Of a stretch of 64,000 bases of DNA, positions 33,755-44,587 are shown in pieces (within the stretch, counting starts at the first letter, position 1; the number at the start of each line of letters is the position of its first letter). The position numbers and the translations under genes were made by a program. This stretch comes from Escarpia spicata (Eukaryota > Annelida > Polychaeta > Sabellida > Siboglinidae). The stretch is taken from positions 5,389,405 to 5,453,404 of the forward strand of contig OZ023217.1 in NCBI GenBank assembly GCA_963995525.1, written 5' to 3'. Under the pieces are notes generated by a model, which saw only the letters and a list, made by a program, of their open reading frames with translations, was not told the origin of the DNA and did no database searches.

Positions 33755-34140
33755 AGATATGCTAAGACATCTGCGTAGTTTTGATGCCAGGTCTAATAGC
33801 ATTATCCATAAATTTCACCACTGTTCCATCGGTGTTAAACTAAATCTGTTTCATGCATATTGTTGTACAGTTTATTGTTCCCAACTCTGGGTAAATTTTA
33901 ACAAGGGCACTTAATTTAAAACTTAAAATTGCCTACAACAATATGCATAGAGGGATCCTAGGATACCACCGACGGGACAGTGCGAGTAGCATGTTGGTTA
34001 ATGATGCCATCGATACTTTTGACGCCCTGTTTATGGTTTTAGAAAACGGATTTTCAACATTAACAATGATCTGATAAAGTGTACGTATGATTGTACAAAC
34101 ATTGTTAATGGGCCGAATCTCTGTATATTGTGAAGTGATT
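33755..34140 (+). mobile_element. LINE C-terminal fragment
   Basis: Translates as DDEDMLRHLRSFDARSNSII, KFHHCSIGVKLNLFHAYCCT, VYCSQLWVNF, then after frame changes a pattern like IDTFDALF. The RANxLIxKFxxCSxxVKxxLFxxYCxxxYCxxLW signature after the RT is common to one LINE group in animals. Stops are frequent. It lies about 150 bp after the 3' LTR and is probably an unrelated, older insertion. Confidence 0.65.
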
Positions 34141-35340
34141 TTATGTCATGTTTTACATATTTATTTAATTATTTTTTATAATCTTTTAATACTTATTTAT
34201 TAACTTTGTTTAACTTATTCCTTATTTGATTTTGTATCTACTTATGTGTCTAACTTATCTACGTATTCGTAAATCTTTGTATGGTCATTTTGTTAGTGGC
34301 CACACTACTTCAGTCTACATCTGTAGCTATTGCTGATAGCAAAAATAAGGAACCATGATATAGTTGTATGTGGAGTGTGCTAACAAAGCCACTTATCATT
34401 AAAATTATAATTTTAATAATGGTAATTTATTGTGTTAAATCACCTGAGAGATGAAAGCAATCTCAATTGGTTGGGCAAGTAAATATTTATTCTTATAACA
34501 ACATATTGTCACATTGTATTTCTTCGGTATTATCCAGGTCAGGTACTTTGCAGTACTAATATATTTTGACAGTATTTTCTTCTTGCTCCTGTGTACTATA
34601 CCTGCTAAGCATCCCAGATGTGTGTTCAACACAGGTGCCCAAGTGCTACTGTAAAGAAATCAATGGTGTGTTTACTATGTCATGGTTGGCCATCTCTTTT
34701 TCCTTCACTTCACTTGTGAGAGAAACAGTTGTGATATTGTTCGTATCATTTTATTTCCTGTGACTGTTTCTCACTGTGACCTTATTTCCTACATTCTTGG
34801 GGCCAACCTGCCACCATATATATGGTCAACCTGTTGTGAGAAGTGTACTGCAGAAATATTAGTGTTCTCCCTCCCACCATTTGTTTGATTTAGGTTCAAC
34901 CTGTCAGTACCGTCCGTAACATACGCACGTAGATAATTTAGTATTTACGCAATGCAACAAGTCAGCAACAGATATGGTAGAATATGGCCAGAATAACCTT
35001 CTCACAGTTATTTATTACTCACCGGATTATTGGATGAGTTATAACATGCAAATATTTACAAACAAATGTGGGCCATTTGAGGTCTTAAACATTGCCCCGT
35101 TTACTTAGCCTATACATTCTAAATAAAGGCCCACATTATAAAGCACTACATTAAAATAGTGGTAGATAATACATAAAACCTCAAAAAGATGTTTCACAAA
35201 CATTTTGACAACTAAAACTACTACCCGCTACTTATTAAAACATACTAAAGAGAGGTGGGGCCATTCCGCCACAAGGTCACCTGAGCATGTGACCACCCCA
35301 CCTCAAATGAGAAGGACTCCTATATCTATATATACAAGGA
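34141..35340. other. Intergenic, AT-rich
   Basis: Includes an imperfect inverted pair GTGAGAGAAACAGT / ACTGTTTCTCAC (34716-34774). No gene is recognised. Confidence 0.4.
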
Positions 35341-35342
35341 CT

Positions 35343-35535
35343 GGAAGATCTCGCCCGTGACAAGTCTTGGTATCATTCTAACTTATCATAGCACCCATCA
35401 TTGTAACAACCCAAGTGCTGTGCTACGTACAACAAAGCTTGGAAGATCTCGCCCGTGACAAGTCTTGCTACCATTCTAACCTATCATAGCCCCATCATTG
35501 TAACAGCCAAAGCACTATGCTACTTACAAAGCTTG
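35343..35535. repeat. 98-bp tandem duplication upstream of SPA17-like exon 1A
   Basis: Units 35343-35440 and 35441-35535 share GGAAGATCTCGCCCGTGACA, CATTCTAAC-TATCATAGC and CATCATTGTAACA. They lie 170-365 bp before the ATG of exon 1A, so possibly within its promoter. Confidence 0.8.
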
Positions 35536-35706
35536 AATATGTTTATGAGTATTTGGAGAGACTTATTGTATGTACTTGTTCATGAGTACATTATAGTAAC
35601 AACTTAACTGTGAAACCTGGGATACAGAGAAGTTAACATTTATATGTCGACACAAATATAAGCCCACCACCCTTGTTTGTGACAGATCGAAGGCCCCACA
35701 CGAACC

Positions 35707-35860
35707 ATGGCTGTTCCGTTCTCCAACACAAAGTTGCGTGTTCCTCGTGGCTTCCAGTCGATTCTCGAAGGACTTGCCCGTGAAGTACTCAGAGCTCAAC
35801 CAGCTGACGTTCATGCATTCGGAGCTACGTACTTTGAGAAATTGATGAAACTGAGAGCAG
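35707..35860 (+). CDS. SPA17: SPA17-like gene, exon 1A (RIIa docking domain)
   Basis: ATG in good context (ACCATGG). 51 codons plus one base, ending before a consensus donor GTAAGG (phase 1). The peptide starts MAVPFSNTKLRVPRGFQ, then LEGLAREVLRAQPADVHAFG and TYFEKLMKLR. This matches the N-terminus of sperm protein Sp17, whose R2D2/RIIa-like dimerisation-docking domain (about residues 12-50) binds A-kinase anchoring proteins in the sperm fibrous sheath and motile cilia. CABYR has a related domain, but the opening PFSNT and the following exon (59770) favour SPA17. The gene symbol assumes orthology inferred by eye. Confidence 0.85.
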
Positions 35861-37550
35861 GTAAGGATTGCTTGTGTTCATCTTCTTCTTGCTCTTTTGT
35901 GGAGAGAGTTCAGCATCCCTCGGTAGGTGATTCTACCTTGCTCTCTACAGCTAGACATGTCTTTTGGTCTTCTCTGGTGGTCTTCCATTCTCGCCTGCTT
36001 GTACTTGTAGTTTGAAGATCACACCGTACATTGTCTTTTGGCTATTTCCCTCTTCTGTATTCCGTGATCTCTTTGTCAGTCTCCCCTTACTCGTTCCACG
36101 TACATGTCCATCTCAGTCTGCTTCCAACTGCTTTCATTTTCAGCTGTTTCGTCATGTCAAACTTGTCAATTCCCTCACAGATCTTCCTTCTATCTGCTCA
36201 GGTCACTTTGCATATCCTTCGGACACAATTGTGTTCTGCTATCTATAGTCCCCCCTGTCTCTCTCTCAGTGCCAGTCTTCCCAATACATGTGTATGGTAC
36301 TACACAGGCTTCCAACACTTCTCCTTTTTTAGTCATTTCTTCAGTTTTTCTGTCCCACACAATGCCTCCCACCCTCCTTCATCCTGCCCCCCTTACTTGC
36401 CCCCTAATCTCTGTATTTCTTGTATACATCTTCCTTCCTCACACTCTGTACCTCCCAAATATATAAAGCTGTTCACTCAATCTTTTAATGGTTTTCAGAT
36501 CTTCTGTATCATGACACTTATTCTTATAACTAAATGTGAGTTATGAAAAAATTTCATAAACATGCCTGATAGCATTTCATTTAAAGTGATTCACGTGCTA
36601 TGTACAACTTATATTCCTGTTATTATTATTATATTGGTTGTGTTATTACACTAGATAATTTATTCCATGCATTCAGTGCCCCCAGCGAGAGTGCACTGTT
36701 CTTTCATTAACACAATGTTGTGCCCTGTAGCGACTTATATAGCCATATGACTTATCAGATTAGTCTGTCGTTGTTGCCGCCACATCAATGCCCTCTAATT
36801 ATGGATGGACACGCAGAGAATATTACATTTTGATGGACGTGTGTTCTCTCGTGGAAACCGGTCACAGCGACATTATTTGAGAACACGGTCTGCATTGATT
36901 CTTCTTGGATGGTATTCTGCACTGGGCCCGGTCAGGATCTCTTCCAGTGTAGCTGTTTTATATGTTTCTCATGCCTTTAAGCAGGATAACATTTTTACCA
37001 GTCAAAAAATGTCATGGTTGATACGCATGCCTGTGCGCACACATACAATCCAGTCCAAACATTCATTCATATATATATATATATATAAAACACAATATTC
37101 ACAGTAAATTTGATCTGTTTGTTGCAACATGCATTTAAAGCCATTCTTGACACGTGAAATCTTTGCTGTCAGGTGATTTCAAATTTTCTTGCATTTGACC
37201 GGACCCTTAATAAACCAAACAAGTTGCCTGATGTGGAATGTTTTCATTTGACCGGGTGCCAATTTTGTTCTTTATTTCATCTTAAATGTTACAATAGTTT
37301 TGTGCAGGACGCTTGATATAATTTGAATTTCAGACGTCCATTTGGCCATTGAATGATGTCACCTGGAACAGCTGCACACTGACTTTGTTAAAAATAGTGT
37401 TACTTGCAAATGACTGTCAGAATTGTTTTGACAGATTTTAAAAACTATACAGTGCTGTAGACAGTGTAATTTAATAAGTGAACGTAGTCATACAATTGAG
37501 TGGTGAACAGTTGGTTACAGTATGTCTGTAAGACTCATATATAACACAGG
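35861..37550. other. Start of SPA17-like intron 1
   Basis: Pyrimidine-rich from 35880 to 36470, then AT-rich with a short TA run (37069-37086). No coding signal beyond composition-driven frames. Confidence 0.5.
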
Positions 37551-38620
37551 TTAACAGTGTTGGATGTCTTCATAAAAGGTGTTAGCAGTGGTTCAGGTAT
37601 CATATTGCAAGTGTTAGCAATGGTGTATGTCTTGTATAGGAGGTGTTAGCAGTGGTGTGGGTCTCGTATAGGAGGTGTTAGCAGTGGTGTATGTCTCATA
37701 TAGGAGGTGTTAGCAGTGGTGTATGTCTCACATAAAAGTTGTTAGCAGTGGTTCAAGTATCATATTGCTTGTGTTAGCAGTGGTGTATGTCTCATATAGG
37801 AGGTGTTAGCTATGGTGTGGGTCTCGTATAGGAGGTGTTAGCAGTGGTGTATGTCTCATATAGGGGGTGTTAACAGTGGTGTGGGTCTCATATAGAAGGT
37901 ATTAACAGTGGTGTATGTCTCGTATAGAAGGTGTTAGCAGTGGTGTAGGTGTCATATAAGAGGTGGTAGCAGTGGTGTATGTCACAAATATGAGGTGGTA
38001 GCAGTGGTGTAGGTCTGAAACAGGTGTTAGCATTGGTGTATGTCTCATATATGAGTTGGTAACAGTGGTGTAGGTCTCATATGGGGGTAGTAGCAGTGGT
38101 TTAGGTCTCATATATGAAGTGTTAGCAGTGGTGTGGGTCTCATATAGGAGGTGTTAGCAGTGGTGTATGTCTCATATATTAGGTGTTAAAAGTGGTGTAT
38201 GTCTCATATATGAGGTAGTAGCAGTGGTGTGGGTCTCATATAGGGAGTGTTAGCAGTGGTGTAGGTCTCATATACAAGGTGTTAACAGTGGTGTATATCT
38301 CATATAGGAAGTGTTAGCAGTGGTGTATGTCTCATATGTGAGGTGGTAGCAGTGGTGTAGGTCTCATATAGGAGGTTTTAGTAGTGGTGTTGGTATTATA
38401 TACCACAGGTGTTGGCAGTGGTGTATATCTCATATATGAAGTGTTAGCTGAGGTGTACAGGATGTGTCAGCAGTGGTGTAGATCTCATGTATAGGTGTCT
38501 ATGTATCATATAGGTGGTGTTAGCAGTGTCGTAGGTACCATATAGGTGTTAGCAGTGTTGACTTTCTCATACATGGCAAGAAGTGAATGTTTCATATAGA
38601 AGGTGTTAGCAGTGGTTAAT
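37551..38620. repeat. 32-bp minisatellite, about 33 copies
   Basis: The unit is close to GGTGTTAGCAGTGGTGTATG plus TCTCATATAGGA. Copies vary at TATG/TAGG/TGGG and by small indels. It is a 1.07 kb array ending about 640 bp before an X-box-like motif upstream of exon 1B. Confidence 0.9.
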
Positions 38621-39255
38621 GCCACGGTAACACAGTCAGGTGATATAATTGGCCGGTATCAGTGGTGGGTTTCTTATGTAAGAGTTAATGGTGTTATGTA
38701 AGAGTTATTGCTAGCAATGTGAGCTCTGTTTGTGAGAGTTATTGCTAGCAATGATGAGTGTAGTCAGTGAACGCGTGTGTGTCATTATGCAGCCACATTC
38801 CAGGCGGGAGTCTGCCACAGACTCAGGTGGCCTAGTCAGACTGTCTAATTGCGTGCGTCGCACAGCGCCACAGGCAAGACAATCTAAGTGGCCGGCGTTT
38901 TCTTGGAACCATGTAAATTACATCATAGTGCAGTTTCAGCTGGATGGATGAGCGGACTAGTAGACGGGATTTGCGTTAATCTCGCTGGGTCCCGAGCACG
39001 TTGGCATTGCTGCTGTGCGATTCACCTGAACATCCCCACGTGTTTGGTGTGTGCACAATCAGAACAAACACAGGATTCCTGCCGGGCCATGACTGCGTCG
39101 ACTCTTGCGGCTAATTTAATTATTTTCACAAATGACCCCTGATTGTGGGAAATGTGGCATTATGCGATGTGCGTTTCCTGAGCGAGATACTCTGGCGTGT
39201 TGATGGCTCGATCTGAGGATGCATTTGCCCTAGTCCGACCGGTAGCTTCTTGTCA

Positions 39256-39269
39256 GTTGCCGTGGCGAC
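39256..39269 (+). promoter_or_regulatory. X-box-like motif upstream of exon 1B
   Basis: GTTGCCGTGGCGAC differs from the ideal RFX X-box GTTGCCATGGCAAC at two positions, both A to G. It lies about 280 bp before the ATG of candidate exon 1B, in a locally GC-richer kilobase (38750-39700). Confidence 0.4.
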
Positions 39270-39549
39270 CGAGTTTTTCTTGGTTCATCATTATGCTGCT
39301 GAAGTGCTGATTACGATGATGTTAACTGCAGCGTGATTGAGCATGGGCCGCGTTACAAAGTGTCTTCTCTGACACTGCTGTGGCGCTATCTCACAGCCTT
39401 GTCGCATTATGCACTTCAGCCGTGCAAATTGCAATTGTTGACAGAGGGAGTGGCCTACTCGTGGTGCCTGCATTCAGTCATTTGAAATTGGTTCATCTGG
39501 TTGTCATGTGGTTGTGTTGACCGTGGCAGCGGTGTAGATAAAAGACAAC

Positions 39550-40033
39550 ATGGGATGCACCGTTGGAACGAAGACAAGTTCGCAGACTTTACAAAGACAG
39601 GATTCGGAGTCGGCAAGTGGGCGTGCGATTGGGACCAGGCTCGCAGATGGCCGCGTGGCGAACAACAGCGCAAAGCCGGTTGCCACATGTGATAGTGGGG
39701 GCGCCACTGAAGGTAACGGGAGCAAACGGAAGTACACCGGTTATAGTATGTCTATGGAGGAGAACCAAAAGGCTGCCGAGAAAAAGAAAAACAATGCGAG
39801 ACTTCCCGTTGTTGCCGATGTTGATGCTGACGTTGATGCCGATGTTGATGCCGACGTTGATGCCGCCGCTAAACAACAGCCTCCAGTGGAAGAACTGTCA
39901 CGTACTCACAGCAGGGATGAAATTATTTCCCCCACAAAAAGGAAAACTATGCAGACGGACGGTAGAGCAGTGAATGATTCTGAGACGTCTGTGAGGTCAC
40001 ATGAGATACACCAGAGGGTGGAGAGTTCAGCGA
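39550..40033 (+). CDS. Candidate alternative first exon 1B of SPA17-like gene (Met-Gly-Cys N-terminus)
   Basis: The ATG (CAACATGGG) opens a 161-codon frame that runs to a consensus donor (GCGA before GTGAGT) and leaves one base over, phase 1, exactly like exon 1A. It starts MGCTVGTKTSSQTLQRQ: Gly2 with Cys3 and a Thr at position 7 resembles N-myristoylation plus palmitoylation signals. The middle is Lys/Glu-rich (EENQKAAEKKKNN) and contains four VDAD units from a 12-bp repeat. The rest is Ser/Thr-rich and polar with no domain. It might be the first exon of an independent gene, but no other downstream exon was found before 59770. The acylated, disordered style recalls GAP-43/Igloo-type proteins. 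Confidence 0.55.
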
Positions 40034-40094
40034 GTGAGTGTTGATGTTACTCGTAATTGTCTTGTTATTGGATGTTTGGTGTCATTATGGTTTT

Positions 40095-40155
40095 GCATGC
40101 CTTTGAGCTCAGATCCCCAAGGATTTAGATGCTGTGGATGTTATTACTATCACCA
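40095..40155 (+). mobile_element. Possible LINE 3' UTR scrap
   Basis: GCCTTTGAGCTCAGATCCCC followed by AAGGATTTAGATGC resembles the 3' UTR at 24537-24570 (GCCTTTGAGCTTGG, AAGGATTTAGGTGC). Too short to be sure. Confidence 0.35.
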
Positions 40156-40269
40156 AGCCACCAGTTTATGTGTTCGTGAGATCAATGATGCTCATGATTT
40201 AGTAGTGCTAATTATGTCTCTTTCTTACTCATTAGTGGCTTTCACTTACGATTGACACTTTTCAAGCCA

Positions 40270-40700
40270 TCTTCACACATACTTAGGATTAGATTAGTGT
40301 TGTTCTGATTAATCAGTTTTGATGATGACTGGCTCGCTTCATGGAACAGTTGTGTGACTGATAAATGTGTCTTACTTAACTTCCACCCCTCACTCCACGA
40401 GGAGCATAGGCCATCCATGATGTCTCTCCACCACACACGACTTTGGGCAGTCCTCTATTTCTTCCCAGGTGTAGCCAGTCATCCTTACTTCTGCAGCCGT
40501 GTCCCTTTGCCAGGTGATTTTTTTACCTTCCTCGCCTTCTGTTTCCTTGTGGATTCCACATCAGAGACTGTCTTGTGATGTTTGTTGTTGGCTTTCTCAG
40601 TGTGTGTCTGAATCCTTCGCAGACATCGGTTAAGGAAGTCTGGATTTTGCCTAATGTTGTTTTTGTCATTCTCCATGTTTCAGGGCCATACAACAAAAGT
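40270..40700 (-). mobile_element. LINE C-terminal fragment (minus strand)
   Basis: From 40700 down, joined across frames: LLLYGPETWRM, then a TLRKPTTNITRQSL block, then WNPQGNRRRGR and, at 40440-40390, VRWRDIMDGLCSSWS. This is the post-RT region (LLYG-ETW, LRKP-x-NI-RQ-L-WNPQG, RGRP) of a widespread LINE group. It is heavily shifted and stopped. Confidence 0.65.
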
Positions 40701-41575
40701 GATTTATGTTGGAGCTAAAAATTCAGATTTGTTTTGTTTTTATTTTTGTGGAATTCCAGATTTTTTTAGTATGAGGAATGCTATCTGATAATTGTTTCAG
40801 TGATATAAAATGTATTTTTAATGTTAAAACAGATTTATATGCATAATTACTGAACAACCAAATACGTTTTATGAAAACCGTCAAAACTGCTAACACATAT
40901 TTGGAAACCTCACAATATGAGAAGATGCCACACATTAAATAAATGTACATAAACATTGCAGTACCATTTAGTAATCTTGCCAATAGTAATTTAATAACTA
41001 ATATGTAAAAGTTAGATTGATTAATCTGCCCATTCATCTCCCAAAACAACAATTCTTTAAAATTCTCACAAGGATATCTCATAAATGGCACCCCAGGTAT
41101 CATAATATTAATAAAACTCTAAAGTTCGACAAGCCGAGTTAGGATAACTAGAACCTCTGTCTGTATTACTAAACCATCTAGCCCGCGTAGCTATTGGTCT
41201 TGGCAAGCAGTATTAGACTGCCTTGATCCAGCTTACATTTAGAGCAGTCTAAGGTCAGGACGACAAACCTCTTCACTGCGGCCACAGCTTAGGACCAGCA
41301 TTAGGGAAGGTCCCCTCACATAGATTTATTGATCCAAGCACACTCTTGTTTCATTGAATAGTGGACCAGCCAAATTGTTTTAATAGCATTATTTGTTAAT
41401 AGTGGGCATCCATGCTGCACCAGTCAGTCACAGTATGAGGAAAAACACTAAGGCAGAAGCCACCCTCAATGTTGAATTTAAAGGTCGTTTTGAAGGTCAC
41501 AACGTCAACTGGGATAAAAATTTTGTTGATGAATTGAAATCTGTTTGAGTATATCTTTACAGATAACCAAAGCTT
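40701..41575. other. Intronic AT-rich sequence
   Basis: A 126-codon minus-strand frame (41103-40723) is composition-driven, with no recognisable domain. Nothing else was seen. Confidence 0.4.
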
Positions 41576-41578
41576 ACG

Positions 41579-41742
41579 CTTTGGATAAGTATTGGCTGTG
41601 ATATAAGGTGTTAAACTTTGGATAAGTATTGGCTGTGATATAAGGTGTTAAACTTTGGATAAGTATTGGCTGTGATATAAGGTGTTAAACTTTGGATAAG
41701 TATTGGCTGTGATATAAGGTGTTAAACTTTGGATAAGTATTG
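41579..41742. repeat. 37-bp tandem repeat, about 4.4 copies
   Basis: The unit contains TTTGGATAAGTATTGGCTGT and GATATAAGGTGTTAAAC. The copies are nearly identical, so the array is recent. It runs directly into the next array. Confidence 0.95.
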
Positions 41743-42203
41743 GTAGACATCACCAGGGCTGAGAGGGATCATGGTAGACATCACCAGGGCTGAGAGGGAT
41801 CATGGTAGACATCACCAGGGCTGAGAGGGATCATGCTAGACATCATCAGGGCTGAGAGGGATCATGGTAGACATCACCAGGGCTGAGAGGGATCATGGTA
41901 GACATCACCAGGGCTGAGAGGGATCATGGTAGACATCACCAGGGCTGAGAGGGATCATGGTAGACATCACCAGGGCTGAGAGGGATCATGGTAGACATCA
42001 CCAGGGCTGAGAGGGATCATGCTAGACATCACCAGGGCTGAGAAGGATTTTGGTAGACATCACCAGGGCTGAGAGGAATCATGGTAGACATCACCAGGGC
42101 TGAGAGGGATCATGGTAGACATCACCAGGGCTGAGAGGGAGCATGCTAGACATCACCTGGGCTGAGAGGGATCATGCTAGACATCACCAGGGCTGAGAGG
42201 GAT
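41742..42203. repeat. 31-bp tandem repeat, about 15 copies
   Basis: The unit is GGTAGACATCACCAGGGCTG plus AGAGGGATCAT. Only scattered point changes occur, such as GCTAGACATC variants. Confidence 0.95.
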
Positions 42204-43510
42204 GGCAAGTAGAAACAATCGCTGTCATGTTGTCATGACTATCGATCTATTGTTACACAAAGTCATTAGTGCACAAACTATGCCTGATGGGGACCGGACC
42301 AACTTGCAGACTAAATGGGTGTGAAGGTGCAAAGTGATAACACCGGTATTACAAGGGACAATCAAGTCACTACACGTTTTGTGTCACATGGTCAGAACGA
42401 TCACGAATCTCACCATAGTACAGATCAACCCTCTTCAATGTGGAATATGACGGGAAAGATACCACGTTCACCCATGGATGAAGTGTGATGCTGATGGTCT
42501 GAAGAAGTTTGCCACAATGTTCACAATAATTGGTGTATTCAGATGAGGTGAAGGAGAGTATGGAAACCCTGACTTACAGGTGGGGTGCAGTGGTCTAGAC
42601 GTAGAGCTACGAACAGTCGATCTATGTAAATGTGTAACCTGTCATGGACTCAGAATGATGATCTTGAAACCCTCCGAACAGAATTGTTTTCCTGTCAAGT
42701 GTGTGATAAAAGCCGAGCAGCATCGTCGCTGACTCTGTACAGGAGTCTACAGAAGTCACTGGATTGACATACAGTAACGACATACCTTCATTACCTTATA
42801 TTTTGGAAACCAAAAACTCTGCACCAACTGCTATGGCCAATAATTGTCTAACTGCTGAAGATGTAGAAAAATAGCATGTTATCACCACCATGAAGCAAAT
42901 ATTGGTTGAAGAAACTGTACTTTGTCATGGTGTACTGAGGAAGCAATGCTCATAAACCGTTGCTGGTCTGTACAAAGCATCTACCAGAATGCTAAGAACA
43001 CTGAGTGTTCACAGGAAGCTGTTGAGGCACTACCTCAGTGTTGTCACTACAGGTCGAAGCAATACCTTAGTGATGTCACTACAGGTCGAATAATGGAATG
43101 TCATGAATATCCTGAAGCTTCAGCTATCACTAATCCCACTGTCTCTCGCCAAATTTTGAGGTGAGTTGAACTTAACACCAATAAAGCTGCACTCCCTTGG
43201 AACTTACAGAAGCAGAATCTGCGAGGCTTACACAATCTGCGAGGGACAACCTGCTCAGCTTCCAAGCACTAATAAAAGTTGTGATACGACAACAGCCTTT
43301 AGTGGTCATGTGAAGAAGTAGTGCTTAGCAACTTTCCAGATCCAACCATTCCTTGTCGTGGGAGCTGGTCACAATGGAAAACCTGCATTGGCTGGACATT
43401 TTGTGTGTCACCTGTATAGCACATACAAGTAGCCAACCGTCAATCCCGACAAGATCCAACTCTTTGTGTCTGGAGGAAATGTTACCCCCTCAGCAAAAGG
43501 TGCCCCTTTG
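42204..43510. other. Intronic, nothing recognised
   Basis: Less AT-rich than its surroundings, with fragments of open frame (for example 42922-43164), but no domain or convincing splice pair. It could be a decayed element of unknown type. Confidence 0.35.
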
Positions 43511-44068
43511 CATTGCACCACATGCTTAAAATCACATTGCACCACATGCTCACAATCACGTTGCACCACATGCTCACATCACGTTGCACCACATGTTCAC
43601 AATCACGTTGCACCACGTGTTCACAATCACGTTGCACCACGTGCTCACAATCACGTTGCACCACGTGCTCACAATCACGTTGCACCACGTGCTCACAATC
43701 ACGTTGCACCACGTGCTCACAATCACGTTGCACCACATGCTCACATCACGTTGCACCACATGTTCACAATCACGTTGCACCACGTGCTCACAACGTTGCA
43801 CCACGTGCTCACAATCACATTGCACCACGTGCTCACAATCACGTTGCACCACGTGCTCACAATCACGTTGCACCACGTGCTCACAATCACGTTGCACCAC
43901 GTGCTCACAATCACGTTGCACCACGTGCTCACAATCACGTTGCACCACGTGCTCACAATCACGTTGCACCACGTGCTCACAATCACGTTGCACCACGTGC
44001 TCACAATCACGTTGCACCACGTGCTCACAATCACGTTGCACCACGTGCTCACAATCACGTTGCACCAT
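43511..44068. repeat. 24-bp minisatellite, about 23 copies, with an E-box in each unit
   Basis: The unit is close to CACGTTGCACCACGTGCTCA plus CAAT. Most copies hold the palindrome CACGTG; early copies have CACATG instead. Because 24 is a multiple of three and the unit lacks stops, several frames on both strands stay open. These are not genes. Confidence 0.95.
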
Positions 44069-44486
44069 AGCTTACAATCAGGGGAAGATTTGTTACAGAC
44101 ACATTAGGAATATACAGATGTATAATCTCGCATTGACTCCTATACCTGTAAGAAGGTGTATGTTTGCCAGAGAGCTGTCTGGACACGGGTAGTGATGCCA
44201 CTCAAAGAACAGGGCGTCCCGGTGATCTGGCTCAATCACTATTTCTAATGCCGATGATGCTATCCTGCATTCTGCATGCTCTAGTCATTGACTCAGACAC
44301 TCAGTCACCTGATAGGCAGAAACTTGGTTGAGCCGTCTTCTTGGTTTTCTCCACAATAAAATGTCCTTTAATTAAAACTGCAAGAAACCTTGGCCTGTAG
44401 TCTCGGGGTGTTTCATGTCTGATAGAGCGTTCTCTGTCGGGCATAATGAATTTTGTGTGATCGTGGATAGTTAGTCAAGGTCTAAT
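44069..44486. other. Intronic, nothing recognised
   Basis: No repeat or motif was seen between the minisatellite and the LINE 3' end. Confidence 0.4.
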
Positions 44487-44587
44487 AGATTTAACAAGAT
44501 TTAACAAGATTGCCACCCAGAGAATTAACTCTAGGTGGCAGGTGGACAAGGAAGCCCTTTGGCTTATCGAGAGTCCGACCCTTTTAT

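Noticed and set aside
41579..42203. CRISPR-like regular repeats
   Set aside because: Units are contiguous with no unique spacers and the genome is animal; these are minisatellites.
43466..44192. Long overlapping open frames on both strands (up to 213 codons)
   Set aside because: They result from a stop-free 24-bp tandem repeat read in several frames; no start, splice or domain support.
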